A stretch of DNA of 35,059 nt. It comes from an uncultured Kiritimatiellota bacterium (GTDB lineage: Bacteria; Verrucomicrobiota; Kiritimatiellia; RFP12; DVOR01). The translations under genes and the position numbers were made by a program. The notes below the pieces were generated by a model, which made no database searches, had not been told where the DNA came from, and worked only from the letters and a program-made list of their open reading frames with translations. Position 1 is the stretch's first letter. Each line of letters opens with the position of its first letter. This document shows, piece by piece, positions 1-7,871 of this stretch. The DNA lies in contig CALXMW010000013.1 in the NCBI GenBank assembly GCA_944389585.1, forward strand, positions 1 through 35,059, given 5' to 3'.

Positions 1-815
1 CCGGGGTGGAAGGCCTCGGCGCCCGCCTGCCCCAGATAGCCGGGGATGCCCGAGGAGAGGCCGCTGTCGAAGACCGCGACGACCTCCCCCGCGCCGGTGA
101 GCCACGCGCCCTCGCCCTGCACGGTGTCCACGCCGAGGAAACGCTCCGTGCGCGCCACATTGTTGCAGAAGCGGGCCTCATACGTCACGTCCGCGCCAAG
201 GATGCCGCCTTCCTCCGAGAACGCCGCGGCCAACGCCTCGGCGGAGGCCTCCGCCTGAAGGGCCGGCCCCACGCGCACGCCGCCCAACCGCGTCTGCAGA
301 CGTGCCGCCGTCGCCTCGTTCGCACAGGCCAAGGCGACCTTGAGCGTTCCACCGACGGAGACGGCGCGGCGAAGGGCCGGGGTCACGGGGAGCGGCGCCA
401 AGGTCAGGCGGCATCCTGCGGCGCGGAGTGTGGGCAGGGCGTCGCGCGGGAGCATGGTGTCGTAACCGCCCTCGGGGTTCCAGCCGAGCGCCTCGCCGCC
501 TGCCCCGGCGATGGCCGCGCGAAGGTCACCCAACGTCGTTCCCGGGGCCGGGAAGACCGTCCGCCGCACCCGCCCGGAGGCGTCGGCGCAGTTTTCCGGC
601 ACGCTTGCCGGCAGGGCCGCGGGCTTGGGGGCCTGCGCCGGGGTCGAAGCACCGGGCGCGGGGACAGGCTGGGTGGACGGCGACGCGACAGGGGGCGCCA
701 CCTCGGCGGACGCCGCCTCTGTCATTCGCCCGCCATTATCGCCCCGCAGGGCCATCCATGCCGCCGCGCACGCGGCCAACGCCGCCGCCAAAAGCAGACC
801 AATACGTTTCTTCAT
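1..815 (-). CDS. Subtilisin-like (S8) serine protease, secreted or lipid-anchored, N-terminal part only
   Basis: The frame stays open from an ATG at 815 to the window edge, giving 271 residues of a longer protein. GGAGAAGG lies a few bases before the ATG. The N-terminus is K/R-rich followed by a hydrophobic stretch. Residues 13-16 (LAAC) fit a lipobox, but the hydrophobic run continues past the Cys, so a plain membrane anchor is also possible. Residues 31-70 are rich in Pro, Ala and Ser, like a linker. About residues 71-235 look like a propeptide or unassigned domain. At residues 244-253 (EVVAVFDSGL) is the Asp box of the S8 family, with the likely catalytic Asp at D250. The His and Ser boxes would lie beyond the window. 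The product is probably an exported endopeptidase. The family call rests on the single Asp motif and its position. An extended -10 promoter lies at 850-860. Confidence 0.72.
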   Translation of the reverse strand, partial: MKKRIGLLLAAALAACAAAWMALRGDNGGRMTEAASAEVAPPVASPSTQPVPAPGASTPAQAPKPAALPASVPENCADASGRVRRTVFPAPGTTLGDLRAAIAGAGGEALGWNPEGGYDTMLPRDALPTLRAAGCRLTLAPLPVTPALRRAVSVGGTLKVALACANEATAARLQTRLGGVRVGPALQAEASAEALAAAFSEEGGILGADVTYEARFCNNVARTERFLGVDTVQGEGAWLTGAGEVVAVFDSGLSSGIPGYLGQAGAEAFHP

Positions 816-849
816 GGTCACCTTCTCCTTTAGGCAACGTTTTGGGGGT

Positions 850-860
850 AGTATAGCACA
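850..860 (-). promoter_or_regulatory. Extended -10 promoter of the S8 protease gene
   Basis: On the minus strand this reads TGTGC TATACT, a TG-N-TATACT extended -10. No -35 match is visible 17 nt upstream. The predicted transcript start is near 843, leaving a leader of about 28 nt that contains the GGAGAAGG ribosome site. Confidence 0.6.
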
Positions 861-948
861 ATGCAATACGCAGGGAAGCAGAGCCTTGTTCTTGAATCTG
901 TCAAGGGATGCCCATGAAGATGCGGGGGAGGCACTAACCATCCCACGT

Positions 949-1075
949 GAGACCCTATAAGGTTCTGGGCGAGACCTTATAAGGGTCGGGGTCGAGACCT
1001 TATAAGGGTCCGAGGTCAACCCTTATAGGGGTCGGAGGTCAACCCTTATAAGGGTCCGGGGAGGACCCTTTAGGG
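949..1075. repeat. Tandem 23-24 bp repeats, each with a CCTTATAAGG palindrome
   Basis: Five and a half copies stand head to tail: 949-970, 971-993, 994-1017, 1018-1040, 1041-1064 and a partial copy after that. Copies 2, 3 and 5 contain an intact CCTTATAAGG core; the others differ by one or two bases. Between cores lie G-rich spacers such as GGTCGGAGGTC. The array is between the protease promoter and the 3' end of the permease fragment, in non-coding DNA. It could be a structured intergenic repeat or a protein-binding array. It lacks the unique spacers of a CRISPR. Confidence 0.85.
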
Positions 1076-1085
1076 GGGCGGGTGG

Positions 1086-1346
1086 TCACTTCATGGAGGG
1101 GAGGACGATGCCGCGGAGGATGACGCGCTGGCAGAGGAGGAAGACGAGGGCGGTGGGGATGGAGACGAGGACGAAGCCGGCAAGGGTGACCCAGGGGGTG
1201 CCGGCGTAGGTCTGGCTCATCTGGTAGAGCCAGACGGAGAGGGTCCAGTGGCTTTGGCGTTGGCAGACGAGGAGGGCCCATTCCCAGGAGTTGTAGGCGG
1301 CGATGAAGGCGTTGAGGGCGTTGACGGCGAGGATGAGGGTGGTCAT
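1086..1346 (-). pseudogene. C-terminal fragment of a MalG-type sugar ABC transporter permease
   Basis: The 86 codons from ATG 1346 encode a segment that fits the last third of MalG-family (binding-protein-dependent transport) permeases. It includes an N-S-W-E-W segment at residues 19-23, matching the W-N-D/E-F region after the coupling loop. It ends with two hydrophobic segments and a Q-R-x-x-x-R-G-I tail. The first half of a permease, with its other membrane spans and most of the EAA loop, is missing. No permease-like sequence is visible in any minus-strand frame upstream of 1346, and no partner permease, binding protein or ATPase is nearby. GGAGGG occurs 11 nt before the ATG, so a short membrane peptide could still be made. 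The frame stays open upstream to 1898, but that part looks like antisense of the next gene. A gene remnant is the simplest reading. Confidence 0.6.
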
Positions 1347-1488
1347 GGGGAGGGTGTCCCTCCTCGTCGGGCCGTCTTGTCCCCTCGGTCTTTCCGCCGC
1401 GAACTTGATGCTTTCCGCGCCGTGGCCGTGGTAAGGACATTGCGGGATTGTTGACGGCCACCGGCGGCGTTTCCCGTTTGAGAGGGTT

Positions 1489-1499
1489 TGTGGTATAGT
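1489..1499 (+). promoter_or_regulatory. Extended -10 promoter of the 1597 membrane protein gene
   Basis: The sequence is TGTGG TATAGT, the same element as before maf, tRNA-Pro and marC. No acceptable -35 lies at the right distance. The predicted start is near 1506, giving a leader of about 90 nt that contains two perfect dyads. Confidence 0.6.
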
Positions 1500-1508
1500 A
1501 TGGGGCGT

Positions 1509-1545
1509 CCTGCGGGAGACATCCGCAGGGCATGCGTGCGCATGC
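1509..1545 (+). promoter_or_regulatory. Two perfect dyads in the leader of the 1597 gene
   Basis: The first is CCTGCGG-N7-CCGCAGG (1509-1529). The second is GCATGCG-TG-CGCATGC (1530-1545), which follows directly. Both lie just downstream of the predicted transcript start. They could be an operator, or hairpins in the mRNA leader. No T run follows, so they do not look like a terminator. Confidence 0.45.
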
Positions 1546-1596
1546 ACGAATGTTTTGCTCAACACGAAGTCTGGTAAACATCGAGAGGGCCTTTTT

Positions 1597-3519
1597 ATGG
1601 CATGGAGACGTTGGGGCGAGGCTGTCGACCGGTTGAGGGAGCCGGTCCGGCGGGCCGAGTGTGCTGTTCTGTTTTTCCCGGTCGCGGTGACGGTGCTGGC
1701 GGCGGTGGCGTTGCTGTGTGGCGGACGGGTGGCCGCGTGGCAATGGTGGGTGGCCGTGGCGGGGGTGTTTGCGTGGCTGGCGCTTTGGCGCGGGGTGGGG
1801 GTGCGGGGGCGCCTGGCGGGGTGCGTGGCGTTCGCGGCGTTGCTGGCGGGGGTTTGGGTGGCGGCCGGGTGCGTGGTTTCGCCGGGGGGCTCGGACAACG
1901 CGGTTTACCATCTGCCGGCCATCCGGCTGTTGATCGAGGGGTGGAACCCGGTCTATGCGCCGACGCCGGAGGCGTTGGCCGCCTCGATGGGGGTGGAGCC
2001 GTGGGAGACACGGCTGTGGCATCTGCTCTCCATGCCCAAGGGGGTGTGGATGTTCTGCGCGGTGGCGCATTTGTTCACGGGCGCGCCCTTTGCGTTGTTG
2101 CTGCCGCTGTGGCCGTTTCTGTTTCTGGCGGCGGCGGGGCAGGTGTGGCGGCTGACGCGGCCGATGGGATGGGGGGCGCGCCTGGCGGCGGTGGCGTTGC
2201 TGTGGGCGTGGGCGCCGGCGCATGGGGGGATCACGGACGCGGCGGTCTGCCTGGGCGGGGTGGGGGTGCTGGCGGCGATGGCGCGGGCGTTGGCGGGGGA
2301 GCGCGGGGTGGCGTTGCCGTTGGTTTGCCTGAGTTTCTGGATGATGGTGTCCAAGCAGGTGGGGTTGCTGGCCTGCTTCGTCTTTTGGGCGTGCTTCGCG
2401 GCGGTTTTGCTGTGGCGGGCGCGCTGGGCGGCGGTGCCGCGGCTGGCGGCGTTTGGCGGGGTGCTGATGGCGCTTTTCCTGGTGGTGTGCGCGAACCCGT
2501 ACCTGACGTCGTGGCGGCATTACGGGCACCCGCTTTATCCGATGGTCTCGGCCGACGAGGCGCGCTTCCCGGCCCATGACCTGACGGAGGATTTCTCCAT
2601 CTGCAACGCGGACGCCCAGGCGATGGGGCATGTGGGGAGCTTTGTGAACGCCTATCTTTCCCCTTGGCTGGCCGCGCGTTATTATGAGTGGCGGCTGGGG
2701 CGCGGGGACTTCGCCCCCAATCGTTACGTGTGGTGGCAGACGAACCCCGAGGCGTGCGAGGCCGCGCCGTTGCCGGCGGGGGAACGATGGGGGCTGTTGG
2801 CGGCCTTTGCGGCGGTGGCGCTGTTTGGGGGGCGGCGGCTGCGGTTCGTCTGGGTGGCGGCGGCGGTGGGGCTTTTCGCCTTCCCGGCGGTCTATTTCGG
2901 CTTTCTGCGGTATGCGCCGTGGGTGGCGTTGGTGAAGGCGCTGGGGGTGGCGGCGACGGCGGATTGGGCGGCGCGGCGTCTGCCGAAGGCAGGGCGCGCG
3001 GCGGTGTGGGGCGCATTGGCGCTGGCGGTGGGGGTGGTCGGGGGGCGGGCGGCGCTTTACGCCGCCATCCAGATCGACCAGGCGGAGCAGATGCGCGAGG
3101 TGTTGCGGCGGTCGCCGCCGAAGGTGTTGCGCATGTGCATGTATGGCGGCGACCGCTCGCTGGAGGCCGCGGCGCGGCATGGTTACCCTTCCATCGACCC
3201 GGCGACGTTTGGGGATCGCTCGCAGATCGTGTTGCTCAACCTGCGTCTGCTGACCCGGCAGGTGCCGGCGCTCCGTGGGGCGGAGGTGCGGCGGATGAGC
3301 CTTGAGGAGCTGGCGGTTTTCCCGCCGGGGCCGAACGAGGAGTTCCGGATGGGCCCGGATTACGACCCGAAGGCGTGGTCGGGCTGGGCGCGGAACGCCG
3401 CGAACCCGAACCGTCTGGCGCGCTATCTGAACTATCCGGCGCTGGTGCTGCGGGCTTATTTCGTGTCGCTGCCCGGGAACGTGCTGGCGCGGCTAGAGGG
3501 GCTCCTCCCCGGGAGGTGA
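1597..3519 (+). CDS. Polytopic membrane protein resembling GT-C glycosyltransferases
   Basis: The 640-residue product has about ten or more hydrophobic segments spread over its first two thirds. A soluble tail of about 130 residues follows. After the first membrane segments there is an acidic loop, G-G-S-D-N-A-V-Y-H-L-P, with Asp at residue 100. An Asp in this first loop, followed by a Y-H-L-P-type segment, is usual for dolichyl- or polyprenyl-phosphate-sugar-using GT-C enzymes. The role would be sugar transfer at the outer face of the inner membrane, but acceptor and donor cannot be read from sequence. The start at 1597 is chosen because GAGAGGG lies 7 nt upstream; an in-frame TTG at 1555 has no such site. 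It is probably transcribed alone. The function is a fold-level guess. Confidence 0.55.
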   Translation: MAWRRWGEAVDRLREPVRRAECAVLFFPVAVTVLAAVALLCGGRVAAWQWWVAVAGVFAWLALWRGVGVRGRLAGCVAFAALLAGVWVAAGCVVSPGGSDNAVYHLPAIRLLIEGWNPVYAPTPEALAASMGVEPWETRLWHLLSMPKGVWMFCAVAHLFTGAPFALLLPLWPFLFLAAAGQVWRLTRPMGWGARLAAVALLWAWAPAHGGITDAAVCLGGVGVLAAMARALAGERGVALPLVCLSFWMMVSKQVGLLACFVFWACFAAVLLWRARWAAVPRLAAFGGVLMALFLVVCANPYLTSWRHYGHPLYPMVSADEARFPAHDLTEDFSICNADAQAMGHVGSFVNAYLSPWLAARYYEWRLGRGDFAPNRYVWWQTNPEACEAAPLPAGERWGLLAAFAAVALFGGRRLRFVWVAAAVGLFAFPAVYFGFLRYAPWVALVKALGVAATADWAARRLPKAGRAAVWGALALAVGVVGGRAALYAAIQIDQAEQMREVLRRSPPKVLRMCMYGGDRSLEAAARHGYPSIDPATFGDRSQIVLLNLRLLTRQVPALRGAEVRRMSLEELAVFPPGPNEEFRMGPDYDPKAWSGWARNAANPNRLARYLNYPALVLRAYFVSLPGNVLARLEGLLPGR

Positions 3520-3536
3520 GCGGCGGGAAAAAAGGC

Positions 3537-3566
3537 TTGCAGTGGGGGGCGGCTGTCGTGTATGAT
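3537..3566 (+). promoter_or_regulatory. Sigma-70-type promoter of the pseudopilin operon
   Basis: TTGCAG (3537-3542) and TATGAT (3561-3566) are 18 nt apart. This is the one promoter in the window with a fair -35. The predicted start is near 3573, giving a leader of about 50 nt before gspF. Confidence 0.5.
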
Positions 3567-3622
3567 ACTACCTGCAACGTTGGAACGGGCAGGAGCCCGG
3601 TGGTTTAACCGAGGATGGGACG

Positions 3623-4903
3623 ATGGCGAAGTTCAGATTCAAGGCGGTGGATTCCCAGGGCCAAGAGGTCTCCAGCACGGTGGAGGCGGAGACGCAGCGC
3701 GACGCGATCGAGAAGATCCGCGCGATGAAGCTAACGCCGAAGGCCATCGGCCAGGTGCGCGAGGACGCCGCGCCGCCGCCCGCCGCGGAAAAGCCGAAGA
3801 AGAAGCGCGCGGGCGACATCAACATCAAGCTGCCCAAGATTTTCAAGCCCCGGGTGAAGGCGAAGGACCTGATGGTCTTCACGCGCCAGCTGGCGACGCT
3901 GGTGGACGCGGGCCTGCCGCTCCTGCGCGGCCTGCGCGTGCTCCACCGCCAGTGCCAGAACGAGACGCTGAAGGACGCGCTGACGGGGATGATCGACACG
4001 GTCGAGACGGGCAACACCTTCTCCGAGTCGCTGGCGAACTACCCCAAAATCTTCAACCACCTGTACGTGAACATGGTACGCGCGGGCGAGGCCGGCGGCG
4101 TGCTGGAGACGGTGCTGAACCGCCTGGCCGAGTTCATGGAGAAGGGCGAGAAGATCAAGAACAAGGTCAAGGGCGCGATGACGTACCCGATCGTCGTCCT
4201 GGTGGCGGCCGTGGGCATCGTGGTCTTCCTGATGCTGGCGGTGATCCCGAAGTTCCAGCAGATCTTCGACGACCTGCTCGGCGGCGAGGGGATGCCGGCG
4301 CTCACGGCCTTCGTCATCGCCTTCTCGGAGTGGGTGCAGCAGTATTGGCTTTTCCTCTTCGCGGCGATCTTCGGCGCGGTGGTGCTGCTGAAAATCTTCT
4401 TCAAGACGCCGATCGGCTCGCGGGCGTGGGATTACTTCGCCCTGCGCGCGCCCGGCTTCGGGCAGCTGAACCAGAAGACGATCGTGGCGCGCCTGACGCG
4501 CACGCTGGGCACGTTGCTGAGCTCGGGCGTGCCGGTGCTGCAGGCGCTGGCGATCGTCAAGGAGACGACGGGCAACAGCGTCATTTCCAAGGCCCTGCAG
4601 ACGGTCCACGACAGCGTGAAGGAGGGCGAGGGGATGACCGCGCCGTTGGGCGCGAGCGGGGAGTTCCCGCCCATGGTCGTCTCGATGGTGGAGGTGGGCG
4701 AGGAGACCGGCGCCCTGCCCGAGATGCTCATCCGCGTGGCGAACACTTACGACGACGAGGTGGACAACGCGGTGGCGGCGATGACCTCGGTCATCGAGCC
4801 GATCATGATCATCTTCCTGGCCGTGGTCGTCGGCGGCATCGTGGTGGCCATGTTCATGCCGCTGATCTCGATCATCGGCTCCATCGGCGGCGGCGCCGCC
4901 TAA
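3623..4903 (+). CDS. gspF: Type II secretion / type IV pilus inner-membrane platform protein (GspF/PilC family)
   Basis: The 426-residue protein has the family's usual length. It has a soluble N-terminal region of about 80 residues ending in a Lys-rich stretch. Two homologous T2SSF helical domains follow, at about residues 85-210 and 290-412. Both carry the family's F-T-R-Q-L / L-x-R-x-L...G-V-P and G-E-x-(T/G)-G patterns. Hydrophobic segments lie near residues 190-215, 240-265 and at the C-terminus (residues 395-415). The protein forms the membrane platform that couples a cytoplasmic ATPase to pilin assembly. GAGG at 3611-3614 supports the ATG. It is the first gene of the long operon and is followed after 15 nt by prepilins. 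No gspE ATPase, gspD secretin or prepilin peptidase is in the window, so those must be elsewhere. Confidence 0.93.
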   Translation: MAKFRFKAVDSQGQEVSSTVEAETQRDAIEKIRAMKLTPKAIGQVREDAAPPPAAEKPKKKRAGDINIKLPKIFKPRVKAKDLMVFTRQLATLVDAGLPLLRGLRVLHRQCQNETLKDALTGMIDTVETGNTFSESLANYPKIFNHLYVNMVRAGEAGGVLETVLNRLAEFMEKGEKIKNKVKGAMTYPIVVLVAAVGIVVFLMLAVIPKFQQIFDDLLGGEGMPALTAFVIAFSEWVQQYWLFLFAAIFGAVVLLKIFFKTPIGSRAWDYFALRAPGFGQLNQKTIVARLTRTLGTLLSSGVPVLQALAIVKETTGNSVISKALQTVHDSVKEGEGMTAPLGASGEFPPMVVSMVEVGEETGALPEMLIRVANTYDDEVDNAVAAMTSVIEPIMIIFLAVVVGGIVVAMFMPLISIIGSIGGGAA

Positions 4904-4918
4904 GCGAGGAGGCCTAGG

Positions 4919-5686
4919 ATGGGACGTCAGAAAGGAATTCGCGCCCGCAGGGGCTTCACGCTCATCGAGGTCTTGGCCGTGATCGTCATCATGGCCATCC
5001 TCGCCGGCGGCGTCTTCATGATGCTCGGCGCCGGCAACGACCAGGCCAACATCGCCAAGACCACCGCGCAGATCCACGCCATCGCCTCGCTCCTCGAGGA
5101 CTACCGGAACTGCTACGGCACCTATCCGCGCGTGACGAACGCCGACGACGCCGGCTACGCGCCGCTGAACTTCACCTTCAAGATCGAGGACGGCGGCACC
5201 TGCGACGAGTGCGGCAACCAGCGCGGCAGGGACGGCGTGGCCTTCGGCCTCTGCTCGCACTTCATCCCGCGCGCCAGCAAGATGTACGAGAAGGCCGCCG
5301 ACACCAACATGGCCGGCCATTACGAGGATTGCTTCTCCGACCCCGCCGGGCAGGACGACAACCCCGCCTGGGAGCGCGAGCTGGGCAACCGCTCCAGCGA
5401 ATGGAGCCGGGCCCAGAGCCTTGAGGCCGCCGACAGCAACCTGAACCGCATCAACCGCGCCTGGCGCCGCCTGGCCGCCGACGGCATGGTCTACGAGACC
5501 GAGACCTTCTGCAACTATTGCGAGACGCGCACCTACATCGCCGGCGCGCAGAAGGACGCCTGGGAGCGCGAGCTGAAGTACAACGTCGCCACCGGCGCCA
5601 TCGTCTCCGCCGGCCCCGACGGCAAGTTCGGCACGGGCGACGACATCACCGGCGCCGGCACCGGCACCGACGAGGACGAGGACTGA
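4919..5686 (+). CDS. GspG-like pseudopilin 1, Cys-rich
   Basis: The 255-residue prepilin has its peptidase site G12|F13 and Glu at mature position 5 (FTLIE), followed by a hydrophobic helix to about residue 35. The C-terminus ends with A-G-P-D-G-K-F-G-T-G-D-D-I and an acidic Asp/Glu tail, like the calcium-binding end of GspG pseudopilins. It is about 100 residues longer than a typical GspG. The middle holds two C-x-x-C pairs (C-D-E-C and C-N-Y-C) plus a C-S-H and other Cys. These could form disulfides in the periplasm or bind metal. GAGGAGG at 4906-4912 is well placed. It would be assembled on the GspF platform as a pseudopilus subunit. Whether it is the major or a minor subunit cannot be told. 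Confidence 0.85.
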   Translation: MGRQKGIRARRGFTLIEVLAVIVIMAILAGGVFMMLGAGNDQANIAKTTAQIHAIASLLEDYRNCYGTYPRVTNADDAGYAPLNFTFKIEDGGTCDECGNQRGRDGVAFGLCSHFIPRASKMYEKAADTNMAGHYEDCFSDPAGQDDNPAWERELGNRSSEWSRAQSLEAADSNLNRINRAWRRLAADGMVYETETFCNYCETRTYIAGAQKDAWERELKYNVATGAIVSAGPDGKFGTGDDITGAGTGTDEDED

Positions 5687-5697
5687 AAGGGAACGCC

Positions 5698-6297
5698 ATG
5701 AAAACCGCCTTCCGGGACAACGCCCGCGCCGGCTTCACCCTCATCGAGCTGCTGGGGGTCATCGTCATCGTCGCCATCCTGGCCTCCTCGCTCCTCATGG
5801 GCTACGGCCGCTTCATGGAAAGCGCCCGCCAGAAGAACGCCGCCGACGTCTGCGCGCAGATCGCCGCGGCCTGGACGCGCTACCACGACGACCTCGGCTT
5901 CTGGCCCGACGTCATCCGCACCTCCTCCGTCCAGGCCATGGACACCAAGATGTGCGAGATCCTCGGCGAGGCCAAGCTGCTCGACGTGCTCTACCTCGAC
6001 ACCTCCTCGGGCGCGGAGAACGCCGCCGGCCTGGAGCGCAACAAGAAGGACGAGCCGGAGCTGGCCTTCGGCCTCCTCGACCCCGTCGGCCTGCGCTTCT
6101 TCGAGGAAGGCCGCTCCGACAGCCTCATCCGCGACCACCTTTACCAATTCGTGCTGGACGACGACGGCGACGGCATCATCTCGCTGCCCTCCGAGGTCGG
6201 CGGCGGGGAAGTCCGCGCCGCCGCGGCCGTCTGGTGCTGGGGCGAGGACGAGGCCGACCGCCGCGACGGCGTCGTCTACGCGAAGAGCTGGCAATAA
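5698..6297 (+). CDS. Pseudopilin 2 (prepilin-type N-terminus)
   Basis: The 199-residue prepilin has cleavage site G12|F13, FTLIE with Glu5, and a hydrophobic helix to about residue 33. The rest is an acidic globular domain that does not clearly match one pseudopilin class. A stretch of D-D-D-G-D-G near residue 157 looks like a calcium-loop sequence. The ATG at 5698 follows AAAGGGAA and lies 11 nt after the previous stop, so the two genes are surely co-transcribed. The frame is open further upstream, but that part is a shadow of the preceding gene. Confidence 0.82.
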   Translation: MKTAFRDNARAGFTLIELLGVIVIVAILASSLLMGYGRFMESARQKNAADVCAQIAAAWTRYHDDLGFWPDVIRTSSVQAMDTKMCEILGEAKLLDVLYLDTSSGAENAAGLERNKKDEPELAFGLLDPVGLRFFEEGRSDSLIRDHLYQFVLDDDGDGIISLPSEVGGGEVRAAAAVWCWGEDEADRRDGVVYAKSWQ

Positions 6298-6316
6298 GCG
6301 AAAGGGGCGCAGGGAC

Positions 6317-6961
6317 ATGACGCAGGGTCTTCGTTTCGGGTTCGGCGGCGCCAAGCGCCGCGCGGGTTTCACGCTGGTGGAGCTGCTGGTGGTGATCGCC
6401 ATCCTGGGCGTGCTGGTGGGCATGGCCAGCCTGGGCGCGGTGCGCCTGCTGCGCGGCTCGGACAACGCCGAGCGCACCGCCATGGCCGGCATCGTCAAGA
6501 ACGCCATCGCCGCCTACAAGGCCGAGAACGACGCGTATCCCCTCCCCGAGGGCGTCTCCATCGGCCGCGACGACGCCTCCATCGTCTTCGGCACCGTCAA
6601 CGACTCCAACCGGATCGAGCGCGGCAACGCCGAGCTCATCCTCCTGCTGCTGGGGCGCGACGCCAACGGCGGGCGCGACGACAGCCGCCGCGCCTACATC
6701 ACCGATTCCTCCTCCCTCTACGTCTGCAGCGGCCGCCGCACGCAGAAGCTCGACGAGGCCCTCGCCGACGGCGGCGTCGGCCGGGACGACATGATCGGCT
6801 TCCCCATCACCATGCGCGAGACGAAGTCCTCGCGATACGGCGACCTGAGCGGCGCGCACGCCTTCGCGCCGATCCGCGTCGAGTTCGACTTCGACCTCGA
6901 CCGCTACGACGTCTCCGTCCCCTCCGACGGCGACTTCGGCAAGGTCATCCGCCTGAACTGA
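6317..6961 (+). CDS. Pseudopilin 3 (prepilin-type N-terminus)
   Basis: The 214-residue prepilin has a basic leader of 17 residues, cleavage at G17|F18, and FTLVE with Glu at mature position 5. A long hydrophobic helix follows. Downstream, K-A-E-N-D-A-Y-P at about residues 69-76 is the GspG-like stretch after the alpha-1 helix. The C-terminal half contains short Asp-rich turns (D-F-D-L-D-R-Y-D). A purine-rich AAAGGGG precedes the ATG. It lies 19 nt after the previous gene. Confidence 0.82.
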   Translation: MTQGLRFGFGGAKRRAGFTLVELLVVIAILGVLVGMASLGAVRLLRGSDNAERTAMAGIVKNAIAAYKAENDAYPLPEGVSIGRDDASIVFGTVNDSNRIERGNAELILLLLGRDANGGRDDSRRAYITDSSSLYVCSGRRTQKLDEALADGGVGRDDMIGFPITMRETKSSRYGDLSGAHAFAPIRVEFDFDLDRYDVSVPSDGDFGKVIRLN

Positions 6962-6982
6962 GGCACGGAAAGGAGCCGCAGG

Positions 6983-7861
6983 ATGCCGAGCAACGCTTTC
7001 GCTGGCCCCCTCGCCGCCGCCCGCCGGGCGCCGCGGGCGGGCTTCACGCTCATCGAGCTGATGGTGGTCGTCGGCATCGCCGCGCTCCTGCTCACCATCT
7101 CGGCCACCGCCTTCTTCGGCGCCTCGCGCACCGAGAACCTCACCCGCAGCCGCAACCAGCTGCGCGACGTGCTCCTCATGGCCCGCCAGCAGGCCTGCAT
7201 CACCCAGAAGCCCCACGTCGTCGTCTGCTACAACGTGGACTCCGAGATCGAGGTCGGCGGCTCCACGCAGAAGGTCGAGCAGGGGCGTTTCGCCCTCTTC
7301 CGCTACGTCGGGCGCGTCTGGCCGCAGGGCGACAAGCTCGCCGCCCCCTTCGGCCTCCAGCGCGACCTGCTGAGCACCCTCTCCGTCCGCGAGCGCCTCA
7401 TCAACATCGACAAGCCCGACCAGAGCGCCGGCGGCAGCCAGTTCATGCGCGTGGTGGCCGTCGCCCGCGACGACAACCTCCTCTCCGACGACACCGACAA
7501 CGCCAACCAGGGCAACGCCATCTCGCGCCTGGGCTACGAGTATTACGACGGGCAGAAGATCGACCTCGTCTATGGCGGCAACATGAACACCGGCGCCAAC
7601 AAGCTGGGCTTCTACGTGGCCGAGCTTGACCGCTCCTCCGGCGAGAGCAAGCCCTTCCCTCTGGGCGTCCGCGTCACGGGCACCTACTCCCTGCCGCGCG
7701 GCTATGCCTTCTCGGGCGGCCGCTCGGCCTTCGTCTTCACGCCCGACGGCCTCGTCCGCGAGGGCGGCACCCTCTCCGCCACGATGTCGGTGGGCGGCGG
7801 CGGCAACGCCCCCAGCTTCTCCATCAACGTCGCCACCGACGGCTCGGTCACGATCAGGTAA
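6983..7861 (+). CDS. GspH-like pseudopilin 4 (similar to Verru_Chthon cassette protein D)
   Basis: The 292-residue prepilin has a 20-residue leader, cleavage at G20|F21 and FTLIE with Glu5. After the helix comes S-R-N-Q-L-R-D-V-L-L-M-A-R-Q-Q-A, the pattern typical of GspH/FimT minor pseudopilins and of the PVC 'cassette D' proteins. The rest is a beta-rich domain with a Gly-rich segment near residue 270. AAAGGAG lies before the ATG. In GspH-type proteins this subunit belongs to the pseudopilus tip group with I, J and K, and the next genes are I-like, J-like and K-like. The D-type label is from memory of family patterns. Confidence 0.82.
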   Translation: MPSNAFAGPLAAARRAPRAGFTLIELMVVVGIAALLLTISATAFFGASRTENLTRSRNQLRDVLLMARQQACITQKPHVVVCYNVDSEIEVGGSTQKVEQGRFALFRYVGRVWPQGDKLAAPFGLQRDLLSTLSVRERLINIDKPDQSAGGSQFMRVVAVARDDNLLSDDTDNANQGNAISRLGYEYYDGQKIDLVYGGNMNTGANKLGFYVAELDRSSGESKPFPLGVRVTGTYSLPRGYAFSGGRSAFVFTPDGLVREGGTLSATMSVGGGGNAPSFSINVATDGSVTIR

Positions 7862-7871
7862 GGAGGGCACG

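Noticed and set aside
6..833. Plus-strand open frame of 275 codons at the window start
   Set aside because: It is Arg/Gly-rich without motifs. The opposite strand encodes a signal sequence and the S8 Asp box with a good ribosome site.
949..1075. CRISPR array
   Set aside because: Repeat cores are about 10-15 bp, the spacers are only 8-10 bp and similar to each other, and there are no cas genes.
1347..1898. N-terminal extension of the permease fragment
   Set aside because: The frame is open, but the sequence does not resemble permease and overlaps the promoter and coding start of the gene on the other strand.
1039..3180. Minus-strand open frame of 713 codons
   Set aside because: Arg/Pro/His-rich low-complexity sequence opposite a multi-span membrane protein; a shadow of the G-rich sense strand.
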